Positions 26,733 through 36,279 of a stretch of 64,000 bases of DNA are shown in pieces. The position numbers and the translations under genes were made by a program. Position 1 is the first letter of the stretch, and each line of letters opens with the position of its first letter. The DNA is taken from contig CAVSRB010000004.1 in NCBI GenBank assembly GCA_963730305.1, forward strand, positions 310,001 to 374,000, written 5' to 3'. The notes under the pieces are model-generated. The model made no database searches and was not told the DNA's origin. It worked only from the letters and a program-made list of their open reading frames with translations. The stretch comes from CAMYMQ01 sp963730305 (GTDB lineage: Bacteria > Pseudomonadota > Alphaproteobacteria > Bin65).

Positions 26733-28043
26733 ATGGGAGACATGGCGACCGCCATCGCGCGGGGCGGCACGACCGTGCCGTCGCAGCGCGGAACGACCGT
26801 GACGCCGCGGAGCCGGATCATCCTGGCCGGGCTCATCGGCAACGTGATGGAATGGTACGATTTCGCGGTCTACGGCTATTTCGCCAGCGTCATCGGCCAC
26901 CTGTTCTTCCCGTCGGCAAGCGCCGCCGTCTCGCTGATCGCCGCATTCGGCGCCTTCGCCGCGGGCTTCCTGGTGCGGCCCCTCGGCGGCATCGTGTTCG
27001 GCCGGGTCGCCGACCTGCTCGGGCGCAAGCGCGCGTTGACCCTGTCGGTGATCGCCATGGCGGTGCCGACCGTGACGATCGGCGTGCTGCCGACCTACGA
27101 GACGATCGGCATCGCCGCGCCGATCGCGATCGTGCTGCTGCGCATCGTCCAGGGCCTGTCGGTCGGCGGCGAATACACCTGCTCGCTGGTCTTCCTCGCC
27201 GAGAACGCCCTCGAGAAAAGGCGCGCCTTCTACGCCGTCTGGGGCTTCTGGGGCGCGGTCGCGGGCATCCTGCTCGGCTCGGCCGTCGGCGCGGTGCTGA
27301 CCAACATCCTCGACGACCAGGCGATCACCGACTGGGCCTGGCGGCTGCCCTTCCTGCTCGGCGCGCTGGTCGCCGGCACGGGCCTGCTGGTCCGCCGCGC
27401 GATCCAGGCCGAGGCGCCCGCCACCGAGGCCAAACAGCCGGTCCGCGACACCTTCGGCAGGCACCGCAGGTCGGTGATCCGGGTGATCTTCCTGAACGTG
27501 GCCAATGGCGTCAGCTTCTACGCCGCCTTCGTCTATGCCGTCACCTACATCAAGTCGATCGACGCGCTGCCGTCGCGCATCGCCTTCAACCTCAACACCG
27601 GGGCGATGGCCCTCTTGCTGGTGATCGCGCCGGTCGCCGCCCTGATGGCCGACCGTTACGGCCGCCGGCCGCTGATCCTCGCCGGCGCCGCCATCATCGC
27701 CTTCGGCGCGGTCCCGCTGTTCGTGCTGATCCACCACCCCGACCCGGTACTGATCTTCGCCGGCGAGGTCGGCTTCGTGCTCGGCGTCGGCCTGCTCAAC
27801 GGCGGGCTCGCCGGGGCCAACGTCGAGCTGATCCCGCCGCCGGTGCGCTGCACCGGCCTCGCCTTCGCGTACAATGCGGCGATCGGCTATTTCGGCGGCA
27901 CCACGCCGCTGATCGCCGCCTGGCTGATCACGGCCACCGGCAACCCGATCGCCCCGGCCTTCTGGATCGCCGCCTGCGGCCTGGTCACGCTGGTCACCGC
28001 GGTCTTCTTCGTCCGCGAGACACGGGACATCGGGCTGGACTAG
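26733..28043 (+). CDS. MFS transporter, metabolite:H+ symporter (ProP/KgtP-like)
   Basis: A 436-residue inner-membrane protein with 12 predicted helices. NVMEWYDFAVYGYFA in helix 1 and RPLGGIVFGRVADLLGRKRA after helix 2 are signatures of the metabolite:proton symporter group; LLRIVQGLSVGGEYT is in helix 4 and ADRYGRRPLI is the second-half copy of the loop motif. Members carry betaine/proline, alpha-ketoglutarate, citrate, shikimate or aromatic acids. Location downstream of the dioxygenase regulator suggests uptake of an organic acid for the catabolic genes here, but the substrate cannot be read from sequence. GAGGGG precedes the ATG. Confidence 0.88.
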   Translation: MGDMATAIARGGTTVPSQRGTTVTPRSRIILAGLIGNVMEWYDFAVYGYFASVIGHLFFPSASAAVSLIAAFGAFAAGFLVRPLGGIVFGRVADLLGRKRALTLSVIAMAVPTVTIGVLPTYETIGIAAPIAIVLLRIVQGLSVGGEYTCSLVFLAENALEKRRAFYAVWGFWGAVAGILLGSAVGAVLTNILDDQAITDWAWRLPFLLGALVAGTGLLVRRAIQAEAPATEAKQPVRDTFGRHRRSVIRVIFLNVANGVSFYAAFVYAVTYIKSIDALPSRIAFNLNTGAMALLLVIAPVAALMADRYGRRPLILAGAAIIAFGAVPLFVLIHHPDPVLIFAGEVGFVLGVGLLNGGLAGANVELIPPPVRCTGLAFAYNAAIGYFGGTTPLIAAWLITATGNPIAPAFWIAACGLVTLVTAVFFVRETRDIGLD

Positions 28044-28242
28044 CGGACTGGGCCGCGCGCCGACTGGTAACCTTTCCAAATGTGGCCATAATTGCCGCGC
28101 CATTTGGCGTGAGGCGCCGGCGCGCGACCGCGTGCGGGCATTCCAGCCGATACCGCCGTCCATCCCGGGCCACGCTTCTGAGGCCGATCGTCGTCCGCCT
28201 CGCCCCGGCGCGACCCTCCCGAGTTCAACCAGCGGAGGACCG

Positions 28243-28707
28243 ATGTTTCCTGTCTACCTCATCCACCCGATGATCGTGCACTTCCCGATCGTGCTGCTGC
28301 TGGCGGTACCGGTCATCGACTTCTTTGCCCTCGCCCGCGGCGGCGACCTCGCCGCGCGCACGTGCGTGCCCAATGTCGCGCTGGTCACGCTGATCTTGGG
28401 CGTGTTGGCGGGCGTGGTGGCGATCATCTTCGGCGGCATCGCCGCCGATCACGCCGTTTCCCTGGGCATTTCCGAGGCGCCGATCGAGCAGCACGAAGGC
28501 TTCGCGACCACGACGATCGCGCTGTTCGCCGTGCTGGCGGCCCTGCGGCTGGGCGCGCGCTGGAAGAAGATCTCGCTGGCGAGCGGCCGTGGGTGGGCGC
28601 TGTTCGCGGTCGCCCTGGTCGGCGCGGCGCTGATCCTCGTCACCGCCTATTTCGGCGGCCATCTGGTCTACGACCTCGGCGTCAACGTGACGACGGCCAA
28701 ACCCTAG
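28243..28707 (+). CDS. DUF2231 integral membrane protein
   Basis: A 154-residue protein with four predicted membrane helices, starting MFPVYLIHPMIVHFPIVLLL. The His residues in IHPMIVHFP are conserved in DUF2231 and could be heme ligands; EQHEGFATTTI in the central loop is also typical. The family is found next to redox and metal genes, but its role is unproven. A strong GGAGGACCG sequence precedes the ATG. It stands alone between the transporter and a second small membrane protein. Confidence 0.82.
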   Translation: MFPVYLIHPMIVHFPIVLLLAVPVIDFFALARGGDLAARTCVPNVALVTLILGVLAGVVAIIFGGIAADHAVSLGISEAPIEQHEGFATTTIALFAVLAALRLGARWKKISLASGRGWALFAVALVGAALILVTAYFGGHLVYDLGVNVTTAKP

Positions 28708-28965
28708 GCGATTCGGTTTCGCGTGCCGGCCTCCCGTCGCCGACGACGCGGCGGCCGGCCCATTCGACGGCGGCACCCCGCCATCAGCCACACGCGGCCT
28801 GGTGGCGCGGGCGATCGCCGGGTTCTTCGTCAGCGCGACGTCGGACCCAGCGTTGGCGCGCGCCGATAGCCTCCGCGGCCCGGGGGGCATGTTCACGTGT
28901 AAGTTGATGTTAACCGAGTTGGTGCATGCTTTCCCGCATCCCGAAGGAGAAAGCAGACCGATCGG

Positions 28966-29286
28966 ATGCCAAGAAACCTGAAGCTCGTGGCCCGCTTCGC
29001 CAACTCGGGGGCGATTCTCGTCTTCCTCGTCGTTGCGATCGCACTCCTCGCCAAGGGACATGTCGGCAGTGCGCTTTTCATTCTCGCCGTCGCCGCGTTG
29101 CTGGCCTTCAACCTGTATCTCGTCGAGAAGGCCGCGACCTTGCTCTCGGAAGAGGAATGGTTGAAGGGCGAAGTGCGCAAGGCGCTGCTGCGTCGAAAAT
29201 TGGCCAAGTTGGCGAAGGATGACGACGCGGTGGCGGTCGACGCTGGTGGCGAAAGAGAACGCCGAAAAGCGCTCCCAGGCGGCTGA
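28966..29286 (+). CDS. Small membrane protein with charged C-terminal tail
   Basis: A 106-residue protein with two adjacent hydrophobic helices (residues about 16-30 and 33-50) and a Lys/Arg-rich cytosolic tail (EVRKALLRRKLAKLAKDDD). No family was recognised. Its 3' third overlaps the antisense reading frame of a GIY-YIG nuclease gene. The helical pattern and natural ending favour this frame in the overlap. The surrounding sequence is less GC-rich than average. Confidence 0.55.
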   Translation: MPRNLKLVARFANSGAILVFLVVAIALLAKGHVGSALFILAVAALLAFNLYLVEKAATLLSEEEWLKGEVRKALLRRKLAKLAKDDDAVAVDAGGERERRKALPGG

Positions 29287-29521
29287 GCGGTACACGGCCC
29301 GGCGAAAGCGTCCTCCAGAAGCGCTTGTTGGCGAAGGCGTGGCCCGAGCGGGATTTGACGCAGACTTCGAACGCCTCTGCCGTGCGCCGATCGTTGAACG
29401 CGACATGGGTGACGAGGCGCCACGGCCTGACTTTTGCGGTGCGTGACGACTTGCCGGCATTGTGTTCGGCGAGCCGGCGTTCGAGGTCCGCCGTCAGGCC
29501 GACGTATCGCGGTCCGGACAC
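29108..29521 (-). CDS. GIY-YIG nuclease-like protein, start and end uncertain (possibly decayed)
   Basis: Residues 4-69 match the single-domain GIY-YIG (UvrC-type) family: RYVGLTADLERRLAEHNAG, with the catalytic Arg, then WRLVTHVAFNDRRTAEAFE and KSRSGHAFANKRFW. The missing first strand, VYFIES, is in frame just upstream (near 29540) but no start codon lies between it and an upstream limit. The GTG at 29521 would give a protein lacking half of the GIY motif. After the domain the frame runs on for about 68 unfamiliar residues antisense to another gene. A frame error at either end or a decaying gene would explain this. Confidence 0.45.
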   Translation of the reverse strand: MSGPRYVGLTADLERRLAEHNAGKSSRTAKVRPWRLVTHVAFNDRRTAEAFEVCVKSRSGHAFANKRFWRTLSPGRVPLSRLGALFGVLFRHQRRPPPRRHPSPTWPIFDAAAPCALRPSTIPLPRARSRPSRRDTG

Positions 29522-29589
29522 AGCGCCACTCTCGATGAAATAGACATAGTGGACAGGGGCCGGCCACCTACGCCGAGGCTTCGGAGGGC

Positions 29590-29648
29590 ATCCTGCTTCG
29601 TGCGACCGGGGTCGCCGATCCTGCGAAGCGCGCAGCGCGAAGCAGGAT
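29590..29648 (-). terminator. Stem-loop just downstream of tRNA-Ser
   Basis: Perfect 11-base inverted arms ATCCTGCTTCG (29590-29600) and CGAAGCAGGAT (29638-29648), with further pairing in the loop. It begins at the last base of the encoded CCA of the tRNA, so it probably helps terminate or mature the tRNA transcript. There is no T run, so intrinsic termination is not assured. Confidence 0.45.
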
Positions 29649-29738
29649 GGCGGATGGGGTGGGATTCGAACCCACGTTACGGGGTTACCGTAAACACGCT
29701 TTCCAAGCGTGCGCCTTCGACCGCTCGGCCACCCATCC
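29648..29738 (-). tRNA. tRNA-Ser (anticodon GGA)
   Basis: A 91-base class II tRNA with a long variable arm. The acceptor stem GGATGGG pairs with CCCATCC, followed by discriminator G and an encoded CCA (29648-29650). The D region is TGGCCGAGCGG. The anticodon loop is TTGGAAA within the stem CACGC/GCGTG, giving anticodon GGA (reads UCC/UCU). The T arm is GTGGGTTCGAATCCCAC. All features fit serine identity. Confidence 0.95.
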
Positions 29739-29740
29739 GC

Positions 29741-30112
29741 AATGCCGGCGCCCCAAGTCGAACCTCGCGCGCCGGCGGCCGGACCTTATCAAGAGCGTCC
29801 GGACGCGCCAAGACGCTACGGCCCGGCAGCTCGACCGTCCACCCCCGCGCGATAGAGGGGGCCGGCGGCGCCGATCGGGATCACGGATTGTTGCGCAGGG
29901 CGGCATCCGACGGCCTTGGTCCAGCGATTCGGCTGCGATATCTTTTCCGGACCAAATAGAAGAACGATGCGTTGCTGAAACGACGCAGAAGAATCCGTGA
30001 TCGGGGCCGACTTCGCACGCCATTTACAATCGACGAGCCGGTGGTCTGGATTTTCTGATAGTATCGGCCGTCGGCTTTTATTGAATCCATAACCAGGTTC
30101 GAGAAACCGAAA
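29741..30112. other. Gene-free stretch between tRNA-Ser and a membrane-protein gene
   Basis: 372 bp with no supported gene on either strand. The right part (about 29900-30110) is distinctly AT-rich compared with the window, consistent with a promoter region for the downstream gene, but no clear -35/-10 pair could be fixed. It adjoins a tRNA 5' end; no integrase or attachment-site duplication was seen. Confidence 0.4.
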
Positions 30113-30727
30113 ATGGATGCGCGGAAGTTTTCCAAAGTATTCGTGATAATCGGAACGCTCCTGCTGCTCGTCGCGCTGGCCTGGTGGTTCATCTATGCCA
30201 GGGATGCGACGAGCGGCACGAATACGTCGATGGGCCGCCTTATTCGCTGCCTGTGGTCGACCGAAGGCCGCTGTGCGTCCCTCAAGCAACTTGCCGGCAA
30301 CTCTGGCATCGCCGCCTACCAGCCCCTGGTCTTCTGGGCCGGCGTCGTCGTCACGATGCTCGGCCTGGTGATCGGCCGGGTTGCGGCGGGGAGCGGCGAC
30401 GAGCCGGGGCGCGAGAGCACGTTCATGCTCGTCGGCCGCACCATCGGCTGGCTCTTCCTCGCGCTCGGCGTCGGCTTCCTGTGCTGGGCGGTCATCCCCG
30501 TCCTGCAGGGCGGCCGGTTTGAGCCGGAAGTCCTGGGCAAGGTGTGGGCGTCGATCGATCCGGCAAGCCTGGGCGCGCTGGGTCCGGCGATCCAGCGCCA
30601 TATCGACCCGGACCTCTATACCGGCGTCATCCTGCCGATCCTGACCACGCCGGCCTATGTCGATTTCCTGGTCCTGGGCGCGGTGCTCGCGCTGATCTTC
30701 CACCGCCGACGCGGCCGCAAGCGGTAG
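30113..30727 (+). CDS. Four-helix inner-membrane protein, unknown
   Basis: A 204-residue protein with predicted helices at residues about 10-27, 70-90, 108-130 and 172-195, and a short loop with two Cys (CLWSTEGRC) between helices 1 and 2 that could form a disulfide outside the cytoplasm. It ends in a very basic tail, HRRRGRKR. No family was recognised. It is convergent with lepA. The upstream sequence and first codons are AT-rich for this genome, hinting at a more recent arrival. Confidence 0.65.
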   Translation: MDARKFSKVFVIIGTLLLLVALAWWFIYARDATSGTNTSMGRLIRCLWSTEGRCASLKQLAGNSGIAAYQPLVFWAGVVVTMLGLVIGRVAAGSGDEPGRESTFMLVGRTIGWLFLALGVGFLCWAVIPVLQGGRFEPEVLGKVWASIDPASLGALGPAIQRHIDPDLYTGVILPILTTPAYVDFLVLGAVLALIFHRRRGRKR

Positions 30728-30758
30728 GCCCGCCCGCCGGCGTCCCGGTTCGCGGCGG

Positions 30759-32561
<1,803 letters not shown>

Positions 32562-32785
32562 GGCCTGGTGCGGGTGGCTGCGGGCGTCGCTATACCACCG
32601 GCGCAAGGGGCCGCCAAGGCGTTGGAATCCCAACCGCCTTGGCCGCCGCCGGCCGATCCATGCAGGGTGCGAATGCACGCTGCCGCGCCGCACGGCTTGC
32701 GCCCCCGGCGCATCTGGCCTACCCACGAAGAATGCGGCCGGACACCCGCTTCCGGACCCGCCCATAACAAGCTTCGGGAGGCCCC

Positions 32786-33775
32786 ATGACCGTCATCGAC
32801 GTCCACACGCACATGTTCAGCGAGGCGTGGTTCGAGCTGATCAAGGAGAAGGGCGCGCCGCGCTTCGAGGTCAAGCCGTCCAAGGACTGGCCCGCGCCGC
32901 TGGGCATCTACGCCGACGGCGCGCCGTTCGCGACGCCGCAGCCGGCCCATTTCGACTACGAGCTGCGCCTGAAGGACATGGACGTCGCCAAGGTCGACAT
33001 CGCCATCGTCAGCCTGACCGCGCCCAACTGCTATTGGGGCGACGCCGAGACCAGCCTGAAGGCCGCCCAGCTCGTCAACGACGACATGGCCGCCGCCCAG
33101 ACCACCTGGCCCGACCGCATCCGCTGGTTCGCCTCGATCCCGTGGGAACACGAGGACCTGGCGCTGAAAGAGCTGGAGCGCGCGTGCGACGCCGGCGCCG
33201 TCGGCGTGATGGTGCTCGCCAACATCGCCGGCCGCTCGCTGACCGATCCGGGCTTCGCCAACATCTGGAAGGCGATCGACAAGCGCGGCCTGCCCGTCCT
33301 GATCCACCCGACCGCGCCGCCGGCGACCGGCCAGCTCGACATCCGCAAGTACAACATGATCGCCCAGATCGGCTTCATGTTCGACACCTCGATGGCGGTC
33401 GCGCGGCTGATCTACGAGGGCTTCCTGCAAACCTATCCGAACGTGAAGTTCATCGCCGCCCACGCCGGCGCGACCCTGCCCTACCTCGTCGGCCGGATGG
33501 ACATGTGCTACGACAACATGGTCGCGGTCCGCGAGAACGTGACCGAGCGGCCGTCCGATTTGCTGCGCGAGATCTACTACGACAGCGTCACCTTCCAGCT
33601 CGATTCGCTGAAGCTGTGCGTCGAGGTTGGCGGCTCGGACAAGGTGATGTATGGTTCCGACTATCCTCACAATATCGGCGACATGCGCGGCTGCCTGACC
33701 CGGGTCGACGCGTTGCCCTACGCGACCCGCAAGGCGGTGCGCGGCAAGAACGCCGAGCGCATCTTCAAGCTCTGA
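32786..33775 (+). CDS. Amidohydrolase / metal-dependent decarboxylase of the ACMSD family
   Basis: A 329-residue TIM-barrel hydrolase. Metal ligands are the two His in DVHTHM (residues 5-10), His in VLIHPT, His in AAHAGATLPYLVGR and Asp in MYGSDYPH. This pattern matches 2-amino-3-carboxymuconate-6-semialdehyde decarboxylase and relatives such as gamma-resorcylate and 5-carboxyvanillate decarboxylases, which non-oxidatively decarboxylate aromatic acids. It fits the aromatic theme of the window, but there is no operon partner to fix the substrate. An AEC transporter follows 64 bp downstream and may belong with it. CGGGAGG precedes the ATG. Confidence 0.85.
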   Translation: MTVIDVHTHMFSEAWFELIKEKGAPRFEVKPSKDWPAPLGIYADGAPFATPQPAHFDYELRLKDMDVAKVDIAIVSLTAPNCYWGDAETSLKAAQLVNDDMAAAQTTWPDRIRWFASIPWEHEDLALKELERACDAGAVGVMVLANIAGRSLTDPGFANIWKAIDKRGLPVLIHPTAPPATGQLDIRKYNMIAQIGFMFDTSMAVARLIYEGFLQTYPNVKFIAAHAGATLPYLVGRMDMCYDNMVAVRENVTERPSDLLREIYYDSVTFQLDSLKLCVEVGGSDKVMYGSDYPHNIGDMRGCLTRVDALPYATRKAVRGKNAERIFKL

Positions 33776-33839
33776 GCGGCGGCGCCCGGACCGGTTTGGC
33801 CCGGGCGCTTGACCGCGCCCCAGCCACACCCGTTCGGAC

Positions 33840-34781
33840 ATGTCCCAAACGCTCACCATCGTCGTCCCGGTCTTCGGGGTCATCCTGATCGGCTACATCG
33901 CCGGCCGGATCAAGCTCATGCCCGACAGCGGCATCGACGCGCTGATGCGGTTCGTCTGGTACCTGGCGATCCCGGCGCTGCTGTTCCGCGCCGTCGCCCG
34001 GATCCAGACGCCCGACGTGTTCCACCCGGGCCTGCTGTTCGCCTATTACGGCGCCGCCTTCGTCGTCTACGCGCTGGCGATGGCGATCGCCCGCTTCGTC
34101 TACCGCCACCCGTTCGAGGAGCAGGTCGTGTTCGGCATGACCTGCGTCTACGGCAACAACGTGATGCTCGGCCTCGCCCTGGTCCTGGCGGCGTTCGGCG
34201 ACCGCGGCGTGGTGCCGCTGATGCTGATCATCGCCCTGCACCCGACCCTATTGATGTCGCTGCCGACCATCCTGATCGAGGCGGCGCGCGGCCGGGAGAG
34301 CGGCGGCGGCCGGTTCCGCGCCTGGGTGCTGGCGCCGGCCAAGGCGCTGGCCACCAACCCGATCATCATGAGCCTGGTCCTCGGCGCGGCCTGGGCGGCG
34401 ACCGGCTGGCCCCTGCCGGTGATCGCCGACCGCACCATCGAGCTGATCGGCCGGCCGGCGGCGCCGGTGGCGCTGTTCGCGCTCGGCGCCTCGCTGACCC
34501 GGTTCAAGCTCGGTGGCGACATGAACCAGGTCGCGGTCGTGGTCGCGATCAAACTGCTGGTCCTGCCCGCGGCCGTGTGGCTGGCGGCGACCCAGGTCTT
34601 CGACGTCGACCGGTTCCGGACGGCGATCGCCGTGCTGCTCGCCGCCATGCCCTCCGGCGCGACCACCTTCGTGTTTGCCAGCACGTACAAGGTCTTCGTC
34701 GCCCGCGCCGCAGCCGCCGTGCTGGCCAGCACGGCGCTGGCCTGGATCACGGCGGCGATCCTGATCGGCTACCTCGCCTGA
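33840..34781 (+). CDS. AEC-family transporter (auxin-efflux-carrier-like)
   Basis: A 313-residue membrane protein with about ten predicted helices in two halves, starting TLTIVVPVFGVILIGYIAGR. The family landmarks are FVWYLAIPALLFRAVA in helix 2 and the N-terminal-half GNNVMLG; the second half ends AAMPSGATTFVFA. Bacterial members such as MdcF and YfdV move malonate, malate or other carboxylates. Its 3' end overlaps the convergent racemase gene by 13 bp. It probably works with the preceding amidohydrolase. Confidence 0.85.
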   Translation: MSQTLTIVVPVFGVILIGYIAGRIKLMPDSGIDALMRFVWYLAIPALLFRAVARIQTPDVFHPGLLFAYYGAAFVVYALAMAIARFVYRHPFEEQVVFGMTCVYGNNVMLGLALVLAAFGDRGVVPLMLIIALHPTLLMSLPTILIEAARGRESGGGRFRAWVLAPAKALATNPIIMSLVLGAAWAATGWPLPVIADRTIELIGRPAAPVALFALGASLTRFKLGGDMNQVAVVVAIKLLVLPAAVWLAATQVFDVDRFRTAIAVLLAAMPSGATTFVFASTYKVFVARAAAAVLASTALAWITAAILIGYLA

Positions 34782-35464
34782 ACCGCGCGGGCGAGCGCCG
34801 CCCGCGCCAGCAGCCGGGTCGAATCGAGGGTCGGCAGCGGCGAGTTGACGTCGTTCATGATCAGCGGGATCTCGGTGCAGCCGAGCACGACGGCGTCGCA
34901 GCCGGCCTCCTTCATCCGCCCGATCACGCGCTGGAAGTAGCCGACCGCCTCGGGCCGGAACAGGCCGTGGACCAGCTCGTCGACGATGATCCGGTTGATC
35001 TCGTCGCGCTCGTCGTCGGTCGGGCGTTCATAATCGATACCACGCGGTTCGAGCTGGTCGGGATAGACCGGGCCGTCGAGCAGCCAGCGCGTGCCGGTCA
35101 GCGCGAGCCGGCTGAAGCCGCGCGCCGCCGCTTGGTCGGCGACCACCGCGGCGATGTGCAGCCAGGGCAGCGGCAGGCGCGCCTCGATCAGCGGCAGCGC
35201 CTGGTGGACGGTGTTGTCGGGGCTGATCAGGAAGTCGGCGCCGATCGAAGCCAGCTTGTTGGCCGAGGCCAGCATGATCTCGCCGACGCCGGCCCAGTCG
35301 CCGCGGTCGAGGCATTCCGTGTAGTCCTCCAGCGACGGCGTATGCATCGAGACCTCGGGATGGGCGTGGCCGCCCAGCAGCGCCGCGCCCTCGGCGCAGA
35401 TCGTCCGGTAGCAGAGCGCGGCGCCCTCGGCGGAGCAGCCGACGATCCCGATATGCTGGGGCAT
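34769..35464 (-). CDS. Aspartate/glutamate racemase-family protein with a single active-site cysteine
   Basis: A 231-residue cofactor-independent racemase or isomerase. The second catalytic Cys is present in VVLGCTEIPLI, but the usual CNT-x-H site in the first half reads SPDNTVHQ, with Asp at the Cys position. Relatives with one Cys, such as the YgeA-type enzymes, are still active on some amino acids with altered specificity; maleate isomerase-like chemistry is another option. ATG 35464 starts at MPQHIGIVG, the expected beginning. It is convergent with and overlaps the AEC transporter, and is divergent from a TetR gene 182 bp away. Confidence 0.8.
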   Translation of the reverse strand: MPQHIGIVGCSAEGAALCYRTICAEGAALLGGHAHPEVSMHTPSLEDYTECLDRGDWAGVGEIMLASANKLASIGADFLISPDNTVHQALPLIEARLPLPWLHIAAVVADQAAARGFSRLALTGTRWLLDGPVYPDQLEPRGIDYERPTDDERDEINRIIVDELVHGLFRPEAVGYFQRVIGRMKEAGCDAVVLGCTEIPLIMNDVNSPLPTLDSTRLLARAALARAVQAR

Positions 35465-35579
35465 GGCGGTCACGGTCCTTGACGCACGAAGCGGAAGAAT
35501 AGCCCGACTATTGTGACGGAATCACCGCTGTGCCGATAGCGGCGCGCAGGGATTTCAGGGCTGGTTTCCGGGCGCTCGC

Positions 35580-35628
35580 TTGCCGGCGCCGCGCCGGTCT
35601 CTTATGGTGAGCGGATACGCCGACGTAT
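35580..35628 (+). promoter_or_regulatory. Promoter of the TetR gene with overlapping palindromic operator
   Basis: A TTGCCG (35580-35585) / 17 bp / TATGGT (35603-35608) promoter points at the TetR gene. The expected start falls on the near-perfect palindrome ATACGCCGACGTAT (35615-35628), 18 bp before the ATG. A perfect version of the same palindrome overlaps the start of another promoter at 54991-55006. Position and symmetry suggest autorepression by this TetR protein. Confidence 0.5.
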
Positions 35629-35646
35629 GCTTAACTCATCACGGCA

Positions 35647-36279
35647 ATGCCCGCCTCCAATCGCAAGCCCCTCGACCGCAAGCCCCTCGACCGGCGCACC
35701 TGGATCGACGCCGCCATCGACGTGATGGCCGAGCGCGGCGTCGAGGCGGTCAAGGTCGAGCCGCTGGCCCGCCGCCTGGGCGTGACCAAGGGCAGCTTCT
35801 ACTGGCACTTCAAGGATCGGCCGGCGCTGCTCAACGCCCTGCTCGACCATTGGGAGGACGCCCGCACCGCCGCCACCATCGGCGTCGTCGATTCGATCGG
35901 CGGCTCGCCGGCCGAGAAGCTGCGCCGGCTGTTCGAGGTCTCGGTCGCCGACATGGAGAGCCTGCGCATCGAGATGGCGGTGCGCGACTGGGCCCGCAAC
36001 GACCAGCGCGCCCACATCGCGGTCCGCGCGGTCGACGCCCGGCGCTCGGTCTACGCCGAGCAGTTCTTCCAGCAGCTCGGCTTCTCCCACGCCGAGGCCC
36101 GCGCCCGCGGCACCCTGTTCCAGGGCCTGATCCTGTCGGAGGCGCTTCTGGTCCGCGACGAGGAGCCGGAAGATTTCGACGCGCGCATCGAGCGCTGCCT
36201 GGAGCTGGTGATGTCCGCCGACGGCGCGGCCCAAGCCGCTCCCGCCGCCGCGCAAAGCCCCGCCGGGCCTAGCTTCTGA
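35647..36279 (+). CDS. TetR/AcrR-family transcriptional regulator
   Basis: A 210-residue repressor. The N-terminal helix-turn-helix spans residues about 17-60 (IDAAIDVMAERGVEAVKVEP, then RRLGVTKGSFYWHFKDRPAL), which is very typical. The C-terminal ligand domain is helical with LFQGLILSEALLV. The ligand is unknown. A palindrome overlapping its own promoter and a near-identical one 19.4 kb away suggest autoregulation and at least one remote target. Its 3' end overlaps pheT by 11 bp convergently. The N-terminus contains a short duplication (KPLDRKPLDR). Confidence 0.9.
   Translation: MPASNRKPLDRKPLDRRTWIDAAIDVMAERGVEAVKVEPLARRLGVTKGSFYWHFKDRPALLNALLDHWEDARTAATIGVVDSIGGSPAEKLRRLFEVSVADMESLRIEMAVRDWARNDQRAHIAVRAVDARRSVYAEQFFQQLGFSHAEARARGTLFQGLILSEALLVRDEEPEDFDARIERCLELVMSADGAAQAAPAAAQSPAGPSF

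Noticed and set aside
29590..29740. tRNA-Ser as an integration site of a mobile island
   Set aside because: No integrase gene and no repeat of the tRNA 3' end were found in the window.
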